In this document: one piece after another, positions 9,545 to 19,246 of the stretch
Layout: every line of letters begins with the position of its first letter
Numbering within the stretch: the first letter of the stretch is position 1
Assembly: GCA_002901265.1 (NCBI GenBank)
Contig: PPHI01000001.1
Span: 248,001 to 312,000, forward strand
Direction: 5' to 3'
Source: Rhodopirellula baltica
Lineage (GTDB): Bacteria > Planctomycetota > Planctomycetia > Pirellulales > Pirellulaceae
DNA: 64,000 nt
Position numbers and translations under genes: made by a program
The notes under the pieces: generated by a model
Seen by the model: the letters and a program-made list of their open reading frames with translations, nothing else
Told to the model about the DNA's origin: nothing
The model's database searches: none

Positions 9545-10068
9545 AATTTTTTGCTCTCAACCTACTGCTTTCCGCCTGTGTACTTGCCGTCGGATGTCAA
9601 CCAGCCAAGAAGCCGCGTCCTAAAAAGACTCCAAGAGCTGCACACAAACATGGCGATGGACATCATGTTCACGATTACGAGGAACAAGGGGACGAGGAAA
9701 AAGGGCACGGAGTTGGCCCGCACGACGGTACGATCGCAGACTGGGGCGGTGGTAAGTTCCATGTTGAATTCACCGTTGATCATGATCAGCAACAAGCCAC
9801 CGTTTTTGTGCTGGGATCAGATGAAAAGACTCCCGCATCAATCGATGCCGAGTCAATTGAACTGAGTATCAGCGATCCAGCGATGCAGGTTACTCTCGAT
9901 GCCTCGCCACAAGAGGGCGACCCTGAGGGCAAGGCGTCTCGCTTCATTGGCAAACACGAAAAACTCGGCGTGGTCCAAGAGTACGCGGGAACGATGAGTG
10001 GTGTCGTTGAAGGGACGCCGTATTCTGGTGACTTCGCGGAAGTCGCGCACGATGAGCATGCACACTGA
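9541..10068 (+). CDS. His-rich lipoprotein of the RND operon
   Basis: This 175-residue predicted lipoprotein starts at TTG 9541, translationally coupled to the pump (TTGA overlap). The lipobox is L-A-V-G-C, with Cys at residue 19. Residues 35-65 hold a cluster of His, Asp and Glu (H-G-D-G-H-H-V-H-D-Y). The globular part (G-G-K-F-H-V-E-F-T-V-D-H-D) is of a type seen beside planctomycete metal pumps. The last residues are H-D-E-H-A-H. It probably acts as a periplasmic metal chaperone or sensor for the pump, but that is inferred from composition and position. Confidence 0.75.
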   Translation: MKFFALNLLLSACVLAVGCQPAKKPRPKKTPRAAHKHGDGHHVHDYEEQGDEEKGHGVGPHDGTIADWGGGKFHVEFTVDHDQQQATVFVLGSDEKTPASIDAESIELSISDPAMQVTLDASPQEGDPEGKASRFIGKHEKLGVVQEYAGTMSGVVEGTPYSGDFAEVAHDEHAH

Positions 10069-10098
10069 GAACGGCAACACTCGATCCGATCGAAATGA

Positions 10099-10131
10099 AA
10101 AACGCTCGCCAATCAAATTGGCGAGCGTTTT
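10099..10131. terminator. Bidirectional terminator hairpin
   Basis: This is a perfect 15-bp inverted repeat with a 3-base loop: AAAACGCTCGCCAAT at 10099-10113, CAA, then ATTGGCGAGCGTTTT at 10117-10131. The arms begin with A-rich and end with T-rich runs, so it can stop transcription from both sides. It sits between the convergent RND operon and the kinase gene. Confidence 0.88.
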
Positions 10132-10185
10132 CCAATGAGCTGTTCTGCCGCAAGCGTCTTAACTAACGCTGGACGCAGTGTTCTA

Positions 10186-11262
10186 TTAACGCTGAACGCG
10201 GGCGTTCCCTTTCCAGATGCTCCAGACTTGGTCTTCGTCAGCCGGTTGGCCGTAGTCGGTCCACATCGTGGCTGCTAGAGCGCCGGTCGCCCAACCGAAC
10301 TGGGTTGCTTTTTCAGCGTCCCAGCCTTTCAGAACGCCGTACAGCAAGCCGCCGACGAATCCGTCGCCACCGCCGATCCGGTCGTAAACGCCGATGGAGC
10401 GAGGTTCGACAACGACGAATTCACTGCCGTGTGAAACGATCGCGCCCCAGTGGTGGTGGTTGGCGGTTTCGACTTCACGCAGGGTGGTCGCGAACAGGGT
10501 CGCGCCGGAGTATTCCTTTTTGACCCGACCGATCATTTCTTTGAAGCCATCGATCTTGGCACCGATGTCTTTGCCACCCGCTTCGGGGCCTTCGATGTCC
10601 AAGCACAATTGGAAGTCTTCTTCGTTACCGATCAGGATGTCTGACAGGCTAGCGATCTCTTTGAACGCTGCGGACAGTTCGTCTTCGCGTCCGACCCAGA
10701 ACGATGCACGGTGGTTGAGGTCGAAGGAAATCCGTGCGTTGTGCTTTTTGGCGGCACGTGCGATTTCTAAGCAGAACTGGCTGGTCTCTTCCGACAATGC
10801 GGCAATCAATCCGCTCATGTGGACGATCTTGGCACCTTCGTCGCCAAAGATGCGATCGAGGTCGAAGTCTTTCACGTTCAGCTTGCGGCCAACTTCGCCG
10901 GCGCGGTCATTCTGTACGCGAGGTCCGCGCGATCCCCAGCCGCTGTCGGCCATGTTGATTTGGTGGCGGACGCCCCAAGGGTTGTCTTGGACAAACTCGG
11001 GGCCTTCAAAATCCATGTGACGGCGGGCGAGGTCGTCTTTGATGAATCGCGCGACGGGGCTGGCTTCGACGAACGCGGTCAAGATTTTGACAGGCAGTCC
11101 CAAAAACGAGGACACGCTACCGACGTTCGACTCGGCGCTGGTGGCCTGCATCTTGAAAGTGTCGCTGCAGTGAAACGGTTGATGGTCGACCGGGGTCAAA
11201 CGAATGCCCATGCTGGTCGGGATGATCAACGAATACTTGGCATCGGAACGTAATTCGATCAT
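10186..11262 (-). CDS. kdgK: PfkB-family sugar kinase, probably 2-keto-3-deoxygluconate kinase
   Basis: This 358-residue PfkB/ribokinase-fold enzyme phosphorylates a sugar acid at the expense of ATP. The C-terminal PfkB signature is present as D-R-I-G-G-G-D-G-F-V-G-G near residue 305, with the catalytic Asp kept and Gly-Gly-Gly instead of the usual Gly-Ala-Gly. The N-terminal G-I-R-L-T-P start and overall length fit the KdgK subgroup. It lies 68 bases downstream of an SDR oxidoreductase of the kind paired with uronate catabolism, which supports the 2-keto-3-deoxygluconate assignment. Substrate is inferred, and another ketose or sugar acid is possible. Confidence 0.75.
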   Translation of the reverse strand: MIELRSDAKYSLIIPTSMGIRLTPVDHQPFHCSDTFKMQATSAESNVGSVSSFLGLPVKILTAFVEASPVARFIKDDLARRHMDFEGPEFVQDNPWGVRHQINMADSGWGSRGPRVQNDRAGEVGRKLNVKDFDLDRIFGDEGAKIVHMSGLIAALSEETSQFCLEIARAAKKHNARISFDLNHRASFWVGREDELSAAFKEIASLSDILIGNEEDFQLCLDIEGPEAGGKDIGAKIDGFKEMIGRVKKEYSGATLFATTLREVETANHHHWGAIVSHGSEFVVVEPRSIGVYDRIGGGDGFVGGLLYGVLKGWDAEKATQFGWATGALAATMWTDYGQPADEDQVWSIWKGNARVQR

Positions 11263-11330
11263 TGGAATTCGACTGAATTATCAAGAGGTGCAAATAAAAA
11301 GGAGAGGATGCGATCGACAGGGGCTCGTGG

Positions 11331-12143
11331 TCAGATCGTGACCGATGCGAATCCGCCGTCGACGGCAATGTTTTGTCCGGTGACGAACGACGAAGCTTTC
11401 CGGCTGGCCAACCAAACGGTCGCGCCGGCGAGCTCTTCCGCGTTGCCAAACCGCCCCATCGGTGTGTGCCCGATGATTTGGCCGCCACGCTCGGTGTAGC
11501 TACCGTCGTCGTTAAATAGAAGCTTGCGGTTTTGTTCCGCGGGGAAAAAACCGGGGCTAATCGCGTTAACACGAACACCCGTGGTCGCCCATTCGCGCGA
11601 AAGCCACAGAGTCAGGTTGATGACCGCCGCTTTGGCCGCCGAGTAAGCGACGACACGCGAGAGTGGGATCATCCCGCTCATCGAAGCGATATTGATGATG
11701 CTGCCAACACCCGCTTCGATCATATCGGGTGCAAAAATTTGGCAAGGCAACAGAGCACCACCGACCAAATTCAAGTCGAACACATCACGCCATGCGTCCA
11801 GCGGCAGTTTGCAAACGTCGCCGCCAGGAGGAATGGTTGCATCGGGGCGGTTGCCACCGGCCGCGTTAACCAACACGGACGTCGGGGCACCAGCCCAATC
11901 GGCGATCGCTTTTCGTGCGTCATCCAGCGATTCAGCCTTCAATCCGTCGGCGGCAAAAAACTTTGCCTGGCCACCGGCGTCAATGATTTTTTTCGCGCGG
12001 GCTTCGCCACGTTCGGCATTTCGGCCCAGGACGGCAATCTTAGCCCCGTAGGCACCGAGAGATTCGGCCATAAGGCCGCCCAATTCACCCGTACCGCCGA
12101 TGACTGCGGCGACGTCGTCGTTTAATTGAAAGAGATCGTTCAT
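11331..12143 (-). CDS. SDR oxidoreductase (mannonate/gluconate dehydrogenase-like)
   Basis: This 270-residue classical short-chain dehydrogenase has the NAD(P)-binding G-G-T-G-E-L-G at residues 16-22, N-A-A-G-G near 93, a catalytic Ser in the I-N-I-A-S-M-S-G segment, Y-S-A-A-K at about 168-172 and a C-terminal V-D-G-G-F. Members with the P-G-F-F-P-A-E-Q-N-R segment are usually annotated D-mannonate oxidoreductase or gluconate 5-dehydrogenase. It is co-directional with the PfkB kinase downstream, which suggests a uronate or aldonate breakdown pair leading to 2-keto-3-deoxygluconate 6-phosphate. The exact substrate is inferred. Confidence 0.8.
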   Translation of the reverse strand: MNDLFQLNDDVAAVIGGTGELGGLMAESLGAYGAKIAVLGRNAERGEARAKKIIDAGGQAKFFAADGLKAESLDDARKAIADWAGAPTSVLVNAAGGNRPDATIPPGGDVCKLPLDAWRDVFDLNLVGGALLPCQIFAPDMIEAGVGSIINIASMSGMIPLSRVVAYSAAKAAVINLTLWLSREWATTGVRVNAISPGFFPAEQNRKLLFNDDGSYTERGGQIIGHTPMGRFGNAEELAGATVWLASRKASSFVTGQNIAVDGGFASVTI

Positions 12144-12255
12144 GGCGGCTAATCTACTCGCTCCGCCGACTCCCTAACAGTGGCTCAAGGGGGATGTGAA
12201 CCACGATCAAGCAGACATCCTACCGACCACCCGTTCATCATGGCGTACTGGTCGA

Positions 12256-13278
12256 TTAACCACCAATGGAATACATCGGCCGATCGGGTGGTGCAAAGTT
12301 CGTTTCGCCAATCCCGTGCCCCGATTCCTTCGCATTTACCGCCGCAATAAACTGCCGCACAATCGCATCGTCACTCGCCCCATCGCGAAGCAAATCACGG
12401 AGCGGATACTCTTGCTGCGAGAACAGGCAATTGCGAATCGATCCGTCTGCCGTCATGCGGATTCGATCGCACGCATTACAAAACGGCTTGGTCACTGATT
12501 CGATCAGCCCGAAGGCCAACTTGCCGTCGATCAGGTAATCCGTGGCTGGCTGAGATGTTGACGTGCGGTGGGGTATCAGCGCCCCGAAGTGTGATTCGAT
12601 TCGCTGCCGGATGTCATCGCCGGTTAGCACCCCATCGTTGGTCCAGTTCCGATCGGCATCGAGAGGCATGAATTCGATAAAACGAATCTGCACGCCTTTC
12701 TCAATCGCGAATTGCACTAGGTCGATCACTTCCGATTCGGTGATGCCCCGGATCGCGGTGGCGTTCAGTTTGATGTTTTCGAATCCGGCATTGATCGCCG
12801 CATCGATTCCACGCAAAACTTTATCGAGGCCGTCGCGACGGGTTAATCGCCGAAACGTCGCTTCGTCGAGCGTGTCGATACTGATATTGATTCGTCGCAA
12901 GCCCGCCTGACGAAGCTCCGCGGCCATCGGTTCCAGCAGCATCGCGTTGCTCGTAAGCGACAAATCCGTGAGCGTGCCCAGGTCGGCGAGCATCGCGACC
13001 AGCTTCGGCAATTCGCGACGAACCAAAGGCTCACCGCCCGTCAAACGAACATCGGTGATCCCACATCGATTCGATAACAGCCTGACGACGCGGGTGATTT
13101 CTTCGAAAGTCAGCAAGGTCGGTCGGGGAACAAAGATCGCCCCCTCCGCCGGCATGCAATACGAGCAGCGCAGATTGCAGCGATCGGTCACGCTCAAACG
13201 CAAGCTGCGATGCAGCCGGCGGAAGCGGTCGATAAGTTTGATCTGCTGACCCATCGTTTCATTGCCCACGGTCGTCAT
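12256..13278 (-). CDS. moaA: GTP 3',8-cyclase MoaA
   Basis: This radical SAM enzyme catalyses the first step of molybdopterin synthesis. It has 340 residues. The radical SAM cluster motif C-N-L-R-C-S-Y-C is at residues 34-41. The C-terminal cluster Cys are at about 267, 270 and 284 (F-C-N-A-C-D-R-I-R, then N-C-L-F), and the protein ends in the Gly-Gly tail that MoaA needs. It is the last gene of the minus-strand nitrate assimilation locus, so it would supply cofactor to the nitrate reductase. No other moa genes are in view. Confidence 0.95.
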   Translation of the reverse strand: MTTVGNETMGQQIKLIDRFRRLHRSLRLSVTDRCNLRCSYCMPAEGAIFVPRPTLLTFEEITRVVRLLSNRCGITDVRLTGGEPLVRRELPKLVAMLADLGTLTDLSLTSNAMLLEPMAAELRQAGLRRINISIDTLDEATFRRLTRRDGLDKVLRGIDAAINAGFENIKLNATAIRGITESEVIDLVQFAIEKGVQIRFIEFMPLDADRNWTNDGVLTGDDIRQRIESHFGALIPHRTSTSQPATDYLIDGKLAFGLIESVTKPFCNACDRIRMTADGSIRNCLFSQQEYPLRDLLRDGASDDAIVRQFIAAVNAKESGHGIGETNFAPPDRPMYSIGG

Positions 13279-13413
13279 TGGCTCGACGATCGCGGGCTCG
13301 AACCTGCTGTCGTGTGAATTGGTTTACCTGACTCCAGTAGCATTCTGACCCAATCAGGCAAACGATTCAATTCGCGGGGACAATTCGCAGGGAGAGCGGC
13401 GCTCCAAGATCGA

Positions 13414-15024
13414 TCAATAGACGTCGCGAACGTAGCGGTTGTCTTGCGACATCTGTTTGACAAACTGATCTGCCGCAGCGTCATCCATCTTGCCGTATTG
13501 CGCGATCACTTGTTTCAGGGCTCGATCGACATCGACTGCCATTCGGCTAGCGTCACCGCAAACATAGATGTGTGCGTTTTCGTTGAGCCATTGCCACAGC
13601 ATTTCGCCGTGTTCACGCATCCGATCTTGCACGTAGACCTTTTGCTCACCATCGCGGCTGAACGCGGTATCCAAACGGGTCAGCAGTCCCGTCTCTTGAT
13701 AACGCTTTAATTCCGCTTCGTACAAAAAGTCGGTCGATTCGTGCTGGTCACCAAAGAACAACCAGTTTTTTCCATGGGCCTTGGTGGCCTCACGTTCTTG
13801 CAAGAACGCCATGAAAGGTGCGATGCCTGTTCCAGGCCCAATCATGATCATTGGCGTCGACGGATCGGAGGGAACGGTGAATCCGCCGTGATTTGGTTGG
13901 ACGAAGACACGCAGGTTCTGGCCTGACTGCAAGCGATCGGCCAACATCGTGCTGGCGACACCTTTGCGGATACGTCCCTCGCGTTCATAGAACACCTTGC
14001 CGACTGTCAGGTGGACTTGATTGCCGACATGTTTTTGACTGCTCGCGATTGAATACAAACGGGGATTGAGCGGTGCGAGCATTTCGAGGAATTCGGTCGC
14101 GCTGATTGGTGTCCCTTGTGCGAGTTCCAGCACGTCCAACACATCAAATCCTTCCGGGACGCCTTCTTCCAACATCCGTGCGAGCGTCGCCTTGGTTTGT
14201 GAATCGTCGATGCGACCGAGGATCATTTCAAGCAATTCGTCGCTCGGGTCTTTCAAGCAAAAATCTTCGGCGAGCGTGGTGGCGAGGGTTTTCGGAGTGC
14301 CGTCGGATGCGACGACCATCATGCTCGCTTTTGCACCGATCGAGTGGATGATTTGATTGACCAAATCGTCACAGTTGGTTGCATAGACGCCCAACGCGTC
14401 ACCGACTTCATACGAAACACCCGAGCTTCCCAAGTCGATCGCGACATGGCGGGTGTCCTTGGCAGAGCCTTCGAGATTCAACGCACGTGATTCGATCAAG
14501 GTTGCACGGTAAGGATTCTTTCTTGAGAACCCGTTCGTGCTGACGCCGTTGCTAGGAGTACCGTTACTCGCCGCTGGCTTTGCCGCACCATTGTCGCCGC
14601 CATCTTTGAGGACTTTCTTAATCATCTTGGACGTCTCTTTGCCGCCAGGGCTGCAAAGTGTCAGGTTGGTTTCTTCACCCGACGCGATCGCTTCACTGTA
14701 CGTTTGGCAGAGGTAGCCGCAGGATCCACAGTCGAGCTGCGCCATCGCGGCCATCAGTCGCCGTTCCAACGGCCGTCCTTCGGCCATTTCCATTCGATCG
14801 ACGATCGGCAGCGCCGCGTCATGCCAAGGGAAATCTTCTTCTTCCGGTTCTGCTTCGACCGCCGTGCCACCGGCCAGCGAATCGATGGACACGCCGGCAG
14901 CCCCCAACATCGCTTGCGTATTGCCGTTCGGATTGATCCCGATCATCCCGGCGAAAAAGCCGTTCAGCCAAGCGCGTTGTTCTTCGTTGAAAGGTGCGGA
15001 TTCGGGAATGAAGCTCGTGGACAT
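13414..15024 (-). CDS. CysJ-like diflavin-type reductase with N-terminal Fe-S domain
   Basis: This 536-residue protein resembles the FAD/NADPH half of sulfite reductase flavoprotein (CysJ) or cytochrome P450 reductase. It has the FAD-binding R-L-Y-S-I-A-S-S segment and the NADPH-binding G-P-G-T-G-I-A-P-F and Y-V-C-G-D-A-S-R-M-A motifs. There is no flavodoxin domain. Instead, residues 95-128 carry C99-x2-C102-x3-C106 and C124-S-P-G-G, as in the small 4Fe-4S domain of pfam04060. It is usually annotated as sulfite reductase alpha subunit. Directly downstream of nirA, it more likely passes NADPH electrons to nitrite and/or nitrate reductase; that role is inference. Confidence 0.8.
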   Translation of the reverse strand: MSTSFIPESAPFNEEQRAWLNGFFAGMIGINPNGNTQAMLGAAGVSIDSLAGGTAVEAEPEEEDFPWHDAALPIVDRMEMAEGRPLERRLMAAMAQLDCGSCGYLCQTYSEAIASGEETNLTLCSPGGKETSKMIKKVLKDGGDNGAAKPAASNGTPSNGVSTNGFSRKNPYRATLIESRALNLEGSAKDTRHVAIDLGSSGVSYEVGDALGVYATNCDDLVNQIIHSIGAKASMMVVASDGTPKTLATTLAEDFCLKDPSDELLEMILGRIDDSQTKATLARMLEEGVPEGFDVLDVLELAQGTPISATEFLEMLAPLNPRLYSIASSQKHVGNQVHLTVGKVFYEREGRIRKGVASTMLADRLQSGQNLRVFVQPNHGGFTVPSDPSTPMIMIGPGTGIAPFMAFLQEREATKAHGKNWLFFGDQHESTDFLYEAELKRYQETGLLTRLDTAFSRDGEQKVYVQDRMREHGEMLWQWLNENAHIYVCGDASRMAVDVDRALKQVIAQYGKMDDAAADQFVKQMSQDNRYVRDVY

Positions 15025-15092
15025 GGTTCGGTTGTTAACGTTGTTGAGGAAGCGTTCTTGGTGTCAGGAAGCGAATGAGTCAGGCGTCCGGT

Positions 15093-16913
15093 TTAAACGG
15101 GACTCATGGCCGCGAGCGACTTCAATTCGTCATCTGTTTTTCGAGCGGTGAAATCGACGAACGTCTCGCCGTCATTGCGTTGTTCGATGTAACCCTGGAT
15201 CACTGCCGAAATCAAATTCGGCATTTCTTCGAATGCGACCGATTCAAAAATGAGTCGTGCGATGCCTTGTCGTTCTCCCCAACCACCACCTAAATGAACG
15301 TGGTACCCGTCGACCATATCATCGCCCTTTTCGACTTTACATCCGATCAGTCCGATATCGCCGATGTAGTGTTGAGCGCAGCTGTGATGGCATCCGGTCA
15401 AATGGATGTTGATTGGCAAATCCAAGTCAAATTGGGCCTGCAGGTGATCGGCCAAAATCATCGCGTGCGTTTTGGTTTCTGCCGCCGCGAATTTGCATCC
15501 GCCGCTTCCAGTACAGGCGACCAGTCCCGCACGAAATTGGCTAGCGCGATAGTCCAAGCCAATCTCAAGCAACGCTTGTTGCACCGCTTCGACGTTCGCA
15601 TCGTCGATATTGGGAATCAACAGATTCTGCCAGACGGTTAAACGTATTTCGCCGTTGCCATACTTGGTCGCAATGTCGGCTAGCGATCGTGCTTGGTCGC
15701 TGGTGATCCGACCGACAGGCAAAACGACGCCAACGTATTGCTTGCCAGTTTGGGCTTGCGGATGGAACCCAATGTGAGCCATGCGATTCTCGACCAACGA
15801 CTTGGTAAGCTTGCTTTCATCGAGACGTGGCAACGTATAGCCGAGTTGCTCTTCGACAGCTGCGATAAACTTGTCAAAGCCCCAATCGTCGAGGACGTAT
15901 TTCAAACGAGCTTTCTTGCGATCGGTTCTGTCACCATGTTTGACGAACACGCGGACGATCGCGCCAGCAACCGCCAAGCACTGGTCGGGACGCAGCAGCA
16001 CGCCGGTCGGACGCGCGAAATCCTTGTGCCCCGTGATCCCGCCAAGCGTCAGTTGAAAGTACACGCCCTCCGGAAACTCAGCACTAGCGTTCTCGGCAGA
16101 CACACTGACCGCGTGGAATCCGATGTCATTGGTGTCGTCCAGCGAACTGATCGTTCCGCCGCCGTCAAACGCAATGTTGAACTTGCGTGGCAAGCCGTAC
16201 ATCTCGCGAGAATTTAAGATGTAGTGGTGCATCCGCTTGGCAAGCGGAATCGTTTCGATCAACTCGATGGTGTCGATCCCACTGAGCGGACTGGCCGTGC
16301 AATTGCGGATGTTATCGCCGCCGGCCCCCAGGTTCACAATCTCCAATTCACGCAGCCCGTACAAGATATTCATCGCTTGGTCAGCGGGTATCTCGCGATA
16401 CTGCAAATTGGCTCGTGTGGTGACGTCGATGTAACCGCCAGCCGATCGGTCTGACAAATCCGCAAGCCCGGTCAATTGCCAAGCGTGCAATAGCCCGCCG
16501 GGAATCCGCATGCGACACATGAAGCTGTTTTGTGCCGGTGCGACATAAAATAGGCCGTGGAATTTTTGCAAAAAGACGTCGGTGCCTTTGGGGAACTCAC
16601 CCTTGTCACTGCGGGCTTGCATTTCGTCCCACATATCCAGCGGGTTCTTCTCAAGCTTGGCGAGCTCTTCTTTGCAGAGTTGTTTCCCCGATTCCTTGGT
16701 CTCACGCTGCGCGATCAAGGCGATCTTTTCGGGGCCAACTGGCAAGACATCCTCGGCCTTCGCCCCAATCGTGATCGATTCGCCGTTGACGCCACCACCG
16801 GCGCTATTGCTAAGAACTGGTAAACCGCTGACGGCGCGAGCGACGTCAGTACCGAATGCGAATCCGGACAGAAACTGCTTTTGTTCTTCGGTGAAACCTT
16901 TGTCGTTACTCAT
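15093..16913 (-). CDS. nirA: Ferredoxin-type assimilatory nitrite reductase
   Basis: NirA is a siroheme and 4Fe-4S enzyme that reduces nitrite to ammonium in six one-electron steps in the cytoplasm. The protein has 606 residues. Cluster/siroheme Cys are visible in A-C-T-G-S-G-G-C-K (about 467-475) and G-C-H-H-S-C-A-Q-H (about 504-512), with the duplicated ferredoxin-like halves before each. A non-standard N-terminal segment of about 100 residues begins G-F-T-E-E-Q-K-Q-F-L-S-G-F, similar to the N-terminus of the next gene's product (N-E-E-Q-R-A-W-L-N-G-F-F-A-G), perhaps a shared docking helix. It lies between nasA and the flavoprotein gene. Confidence 0.93.
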   Translation of the reverse strand: MSNDKGFTEEQKQFLSGFAFGTDVARAVSGLPVLSNSAGGGVNGESITIGAKAEDVLPVGPEKIALIAQRETKESGKQLCKEELAKLEKNPLDMWDEMQARSDKGEFPKGTDVFLQKFHGLFYVAPAQNSFMCRMRIPGGLLHAWQLTGLADLSDRSAGGYIDVTTRANLQYREIPADQAMNILYGLRELEIVNLGAGGDNIRNCTASPLSGIDTIELIETIPLAKRMHHYILNSREMYGLPRKFNIAFDGGGTISSLDDTNDIGFHAVSVSAENASAEFPEGVYFQLTLGGITGHKDFARPTGVLLRPDQCLAVAGAIVRVFVKHGDRTDRKKARLKYVLDDWGFDKFIAAVEEQLGYTLPRLDESKLTKSLVENRMAHIGFHPQAQTGKQYVGVVLPVGRITSDQARSLADIATKYGNGEIRLTVWQNLLIPNIDDANVEAVQQALLEIGLDYRASQFRAGLVACTGSGGCKFAAAETKTHAMILADHLQAQFDLDLPINIHLTGCHHSCAQHYIGDIGLIGCKVEKGDDMVDGYHVHLGGGWGERQGIARLIFESVAFEEMPNLISAVIQGYIEQRNDGETFVDFTARKTDDELKSLAAMSPV

Positions 16914-16943
16914 CGCTTGTTCGAACCTACCATTTGAACCGAC

Positions 16944-19240
16944 TTAGACTTTCTCCAAACACACCGCGCAGTCTTTGTAACTTGGCTGGTGGGAATGGGG
17001 ATCAAAGTGAGAGAGTGTTAATTCGTTGACGATGCGATAATGCATCGGGATAAAGACATGGCCGCTGCGTACCGTCGGAGTTACCATTGCGGTCACCTCG
17101 ACTTCACCACGGCGTGAACGGACGCGAATCCGATCCCCATTGATGACGTCAAGCTTTGCGGCGTCACGAGGATGGATCTCGGCATACGGTTGCTGCGGAT
17201 ACAGCTTTCGCAGGACTTTGCTGTTCTCGGTGCGTGTCTGCGTGTGCCACTGGCTGACGGTGCCGCGTCCGGTCAGAAGCAGGTGCGGGTAATCGACGTC
17301 CGGCGGTTCAGGCATCGGCGTGATTTGATCGACGATCAGTCTTGCCTTGCCGTTCTCGTGATAGAACCGGCCATCGGAAAACAGCCGCCGTTGTTGAACC
17401 GGCGCGTCCTCTTGTTGTGACTCAGCTTCCGAAAAGGGCCATTGAATCCCGCCGGATGCGTCAAGCTGTTGGTAACCATCAATGCCGGAGATATCGTTGG
17501 GTCGATTGCGACTCAAACGTTGCATGATGCGGAAAACCGCTTCGGGGTCGGTCCATTCGGCGAACACGTCACCGACGCCCCAGTAGGCAGCGATCGCTCG
17601 GAAGATTTGGAAATCGGCGAGTGCTTCGCCAGGCGCCCGTCGCACCTTTTTGACCAACCCATAGCGACGTTCGCTATTGATGAACGTGCCGACCTTTTCG
17701 CCCCAGCCGGCGGCCGGCAGAACCAAGTCGGCATGCTTGGCTGTATCGGTTTGGTCGTACATGTCTTGTACCACCAAGAAGTCCAACTTGCCCAGCAGTT
17801 CACGGAAATCGCCGCGGTTGATCCACGAGTGTGCGGGATTGGTCGCGATCACCCATAGGCCTTTGATTTCGCCGTTGCGGATGCCTTCGACAATTTCGTC
17901 ATAGGCCCAACTGCCCTCGTTTGGAATGCGGTCGACATCGATGCCAAGCGTTTCGGCGACGTGCTGACGATCGTCAGCGGATTCAAACTTGAAATGGCCG
18001 AGCAGGTTCGTCGTGTTACTCCACAGACGCGAACCCATCGCGTTGCATTGGCCAGTGATGCTGTTCGCCCCAGTTCCAGGGCGTCCAAAGTTCCCGGTGA
18101 TCAATGCGATGTTGATAATCGCCTGGGCAACTCGTGTGCCTTCGTAACTTTGGTTGACACCCATCGTCCACCAAAGTGATGCGGCGGACGCACGACCGAT
18201 GGATTCGGCCGCACGACGAATATCAAGCACCGGGATACCGCACTGTTGTGAAACCGCTTCGGGCGTGAACGCGGACACATGTGCGGCAAGCTCTTCGAAG
18301 CCCTCGGTGTGTGCATTGACGAAGTCGTAATCAATCAGGTTGGCCGCGATCAAGTGTTGTGTGATCGCGTAAAGCAATGCCAAATCACTTTTCGGATTCA
18401 GCTGCAAGTGCTGCGTCGATGCCATCGCCGTCTCAGTCCGACGTGGATCAAGTACGATGATCTCGGGGGACTTTTGATTGCGCAGCACACGTTCCCACAT
18501 GATCGGGTGGCCGATGCATGGATTAGCGCCGACAAACACCAGGCAGTCACTTTGTTCGAAGTCGTCGTAAGTGTACGGCGGTGCGTCAAATCCGAAGGAC
18601 TCTTTGTAAGCGCTGACTGCGGTGGCCATGCACTGGCGGGTGTTCCCGTCACCATGTTGCACTCCCATGCCGAACTTCGCCAACGCACCGAGGAACGCCA
18701 TCTCTTCACTGACGATTTGGCCGGTGCTAACAAAAGCGACTGCAGCGTTGCCGTGCTTCGCTTGAATCGATTTAAATCTTTCGGTGAAAGTGGTTAATGC
18801 GGTGTCCCACGACACGCGTTGTTGTGTTCCGTCTGCTTGCCGCAGTAACGGGTAATGGGCTCGCTTTTCTGAATTCAAAACCTCTAACGCTTCCCATCCT
18901 TTGGGACAGGCCATGCCAAGGTTGACGGGATAACTGGTTTCCGGGGTCAGTCCGACGCTTCGCCATCGCGAACATGCAACCGGAGTCCACATCCGGTGGC
19001 ACAGTAGCCACAGGTCGCCGTGGTCGTGGAGTCTGCCTTCATCGCGTCTGGTGTCATTCCCAAGCCATGCTGGCCTGGATGGAGCAGTAGCTCGCGTGTC
19101 ATCCGGCCGCTACGTGCTTGCAAGACTTGAGGCAATTCGAACCCGCGGCGGGCGTCGTCGGCAGGCGCATCGGTCAATGAATTCTTGGCCTGGATCTCGG
19201 CTGGTTCATTATTTGGCGGAGGTGCAATGCTCATCGTCAC
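16944..19240 (-). CDS. nasA: Assimilatory nitrate reductase catalytic subunit, frame broken near 18957
   Basis: This is a molybdopterin-guanine-dinucleotide enzyme that reduces nitrate to nitrite. The N-terminal 97 residues (from 19240) carry the 4Fe-4S motif C77-G-Y-C-A-T-G-C and stop at 18947. The rest (to 16944) is in the adjacent frame and begins with [17 protein letters not shown]. One missing base between 18956 and 18957 explains the break (G-E-A-V-G-L-T-P-E-T after repair), giving about 764 residues. The C-terminal molydopterin-binding domain is intact. Residues 1-70 form an unusual N-terminal extension before the cluster. It lies 6 bases downstream of the DmsBC-like fusion. Confidence 0.9.
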
Positions 19241-19246
19241 GGTCCT

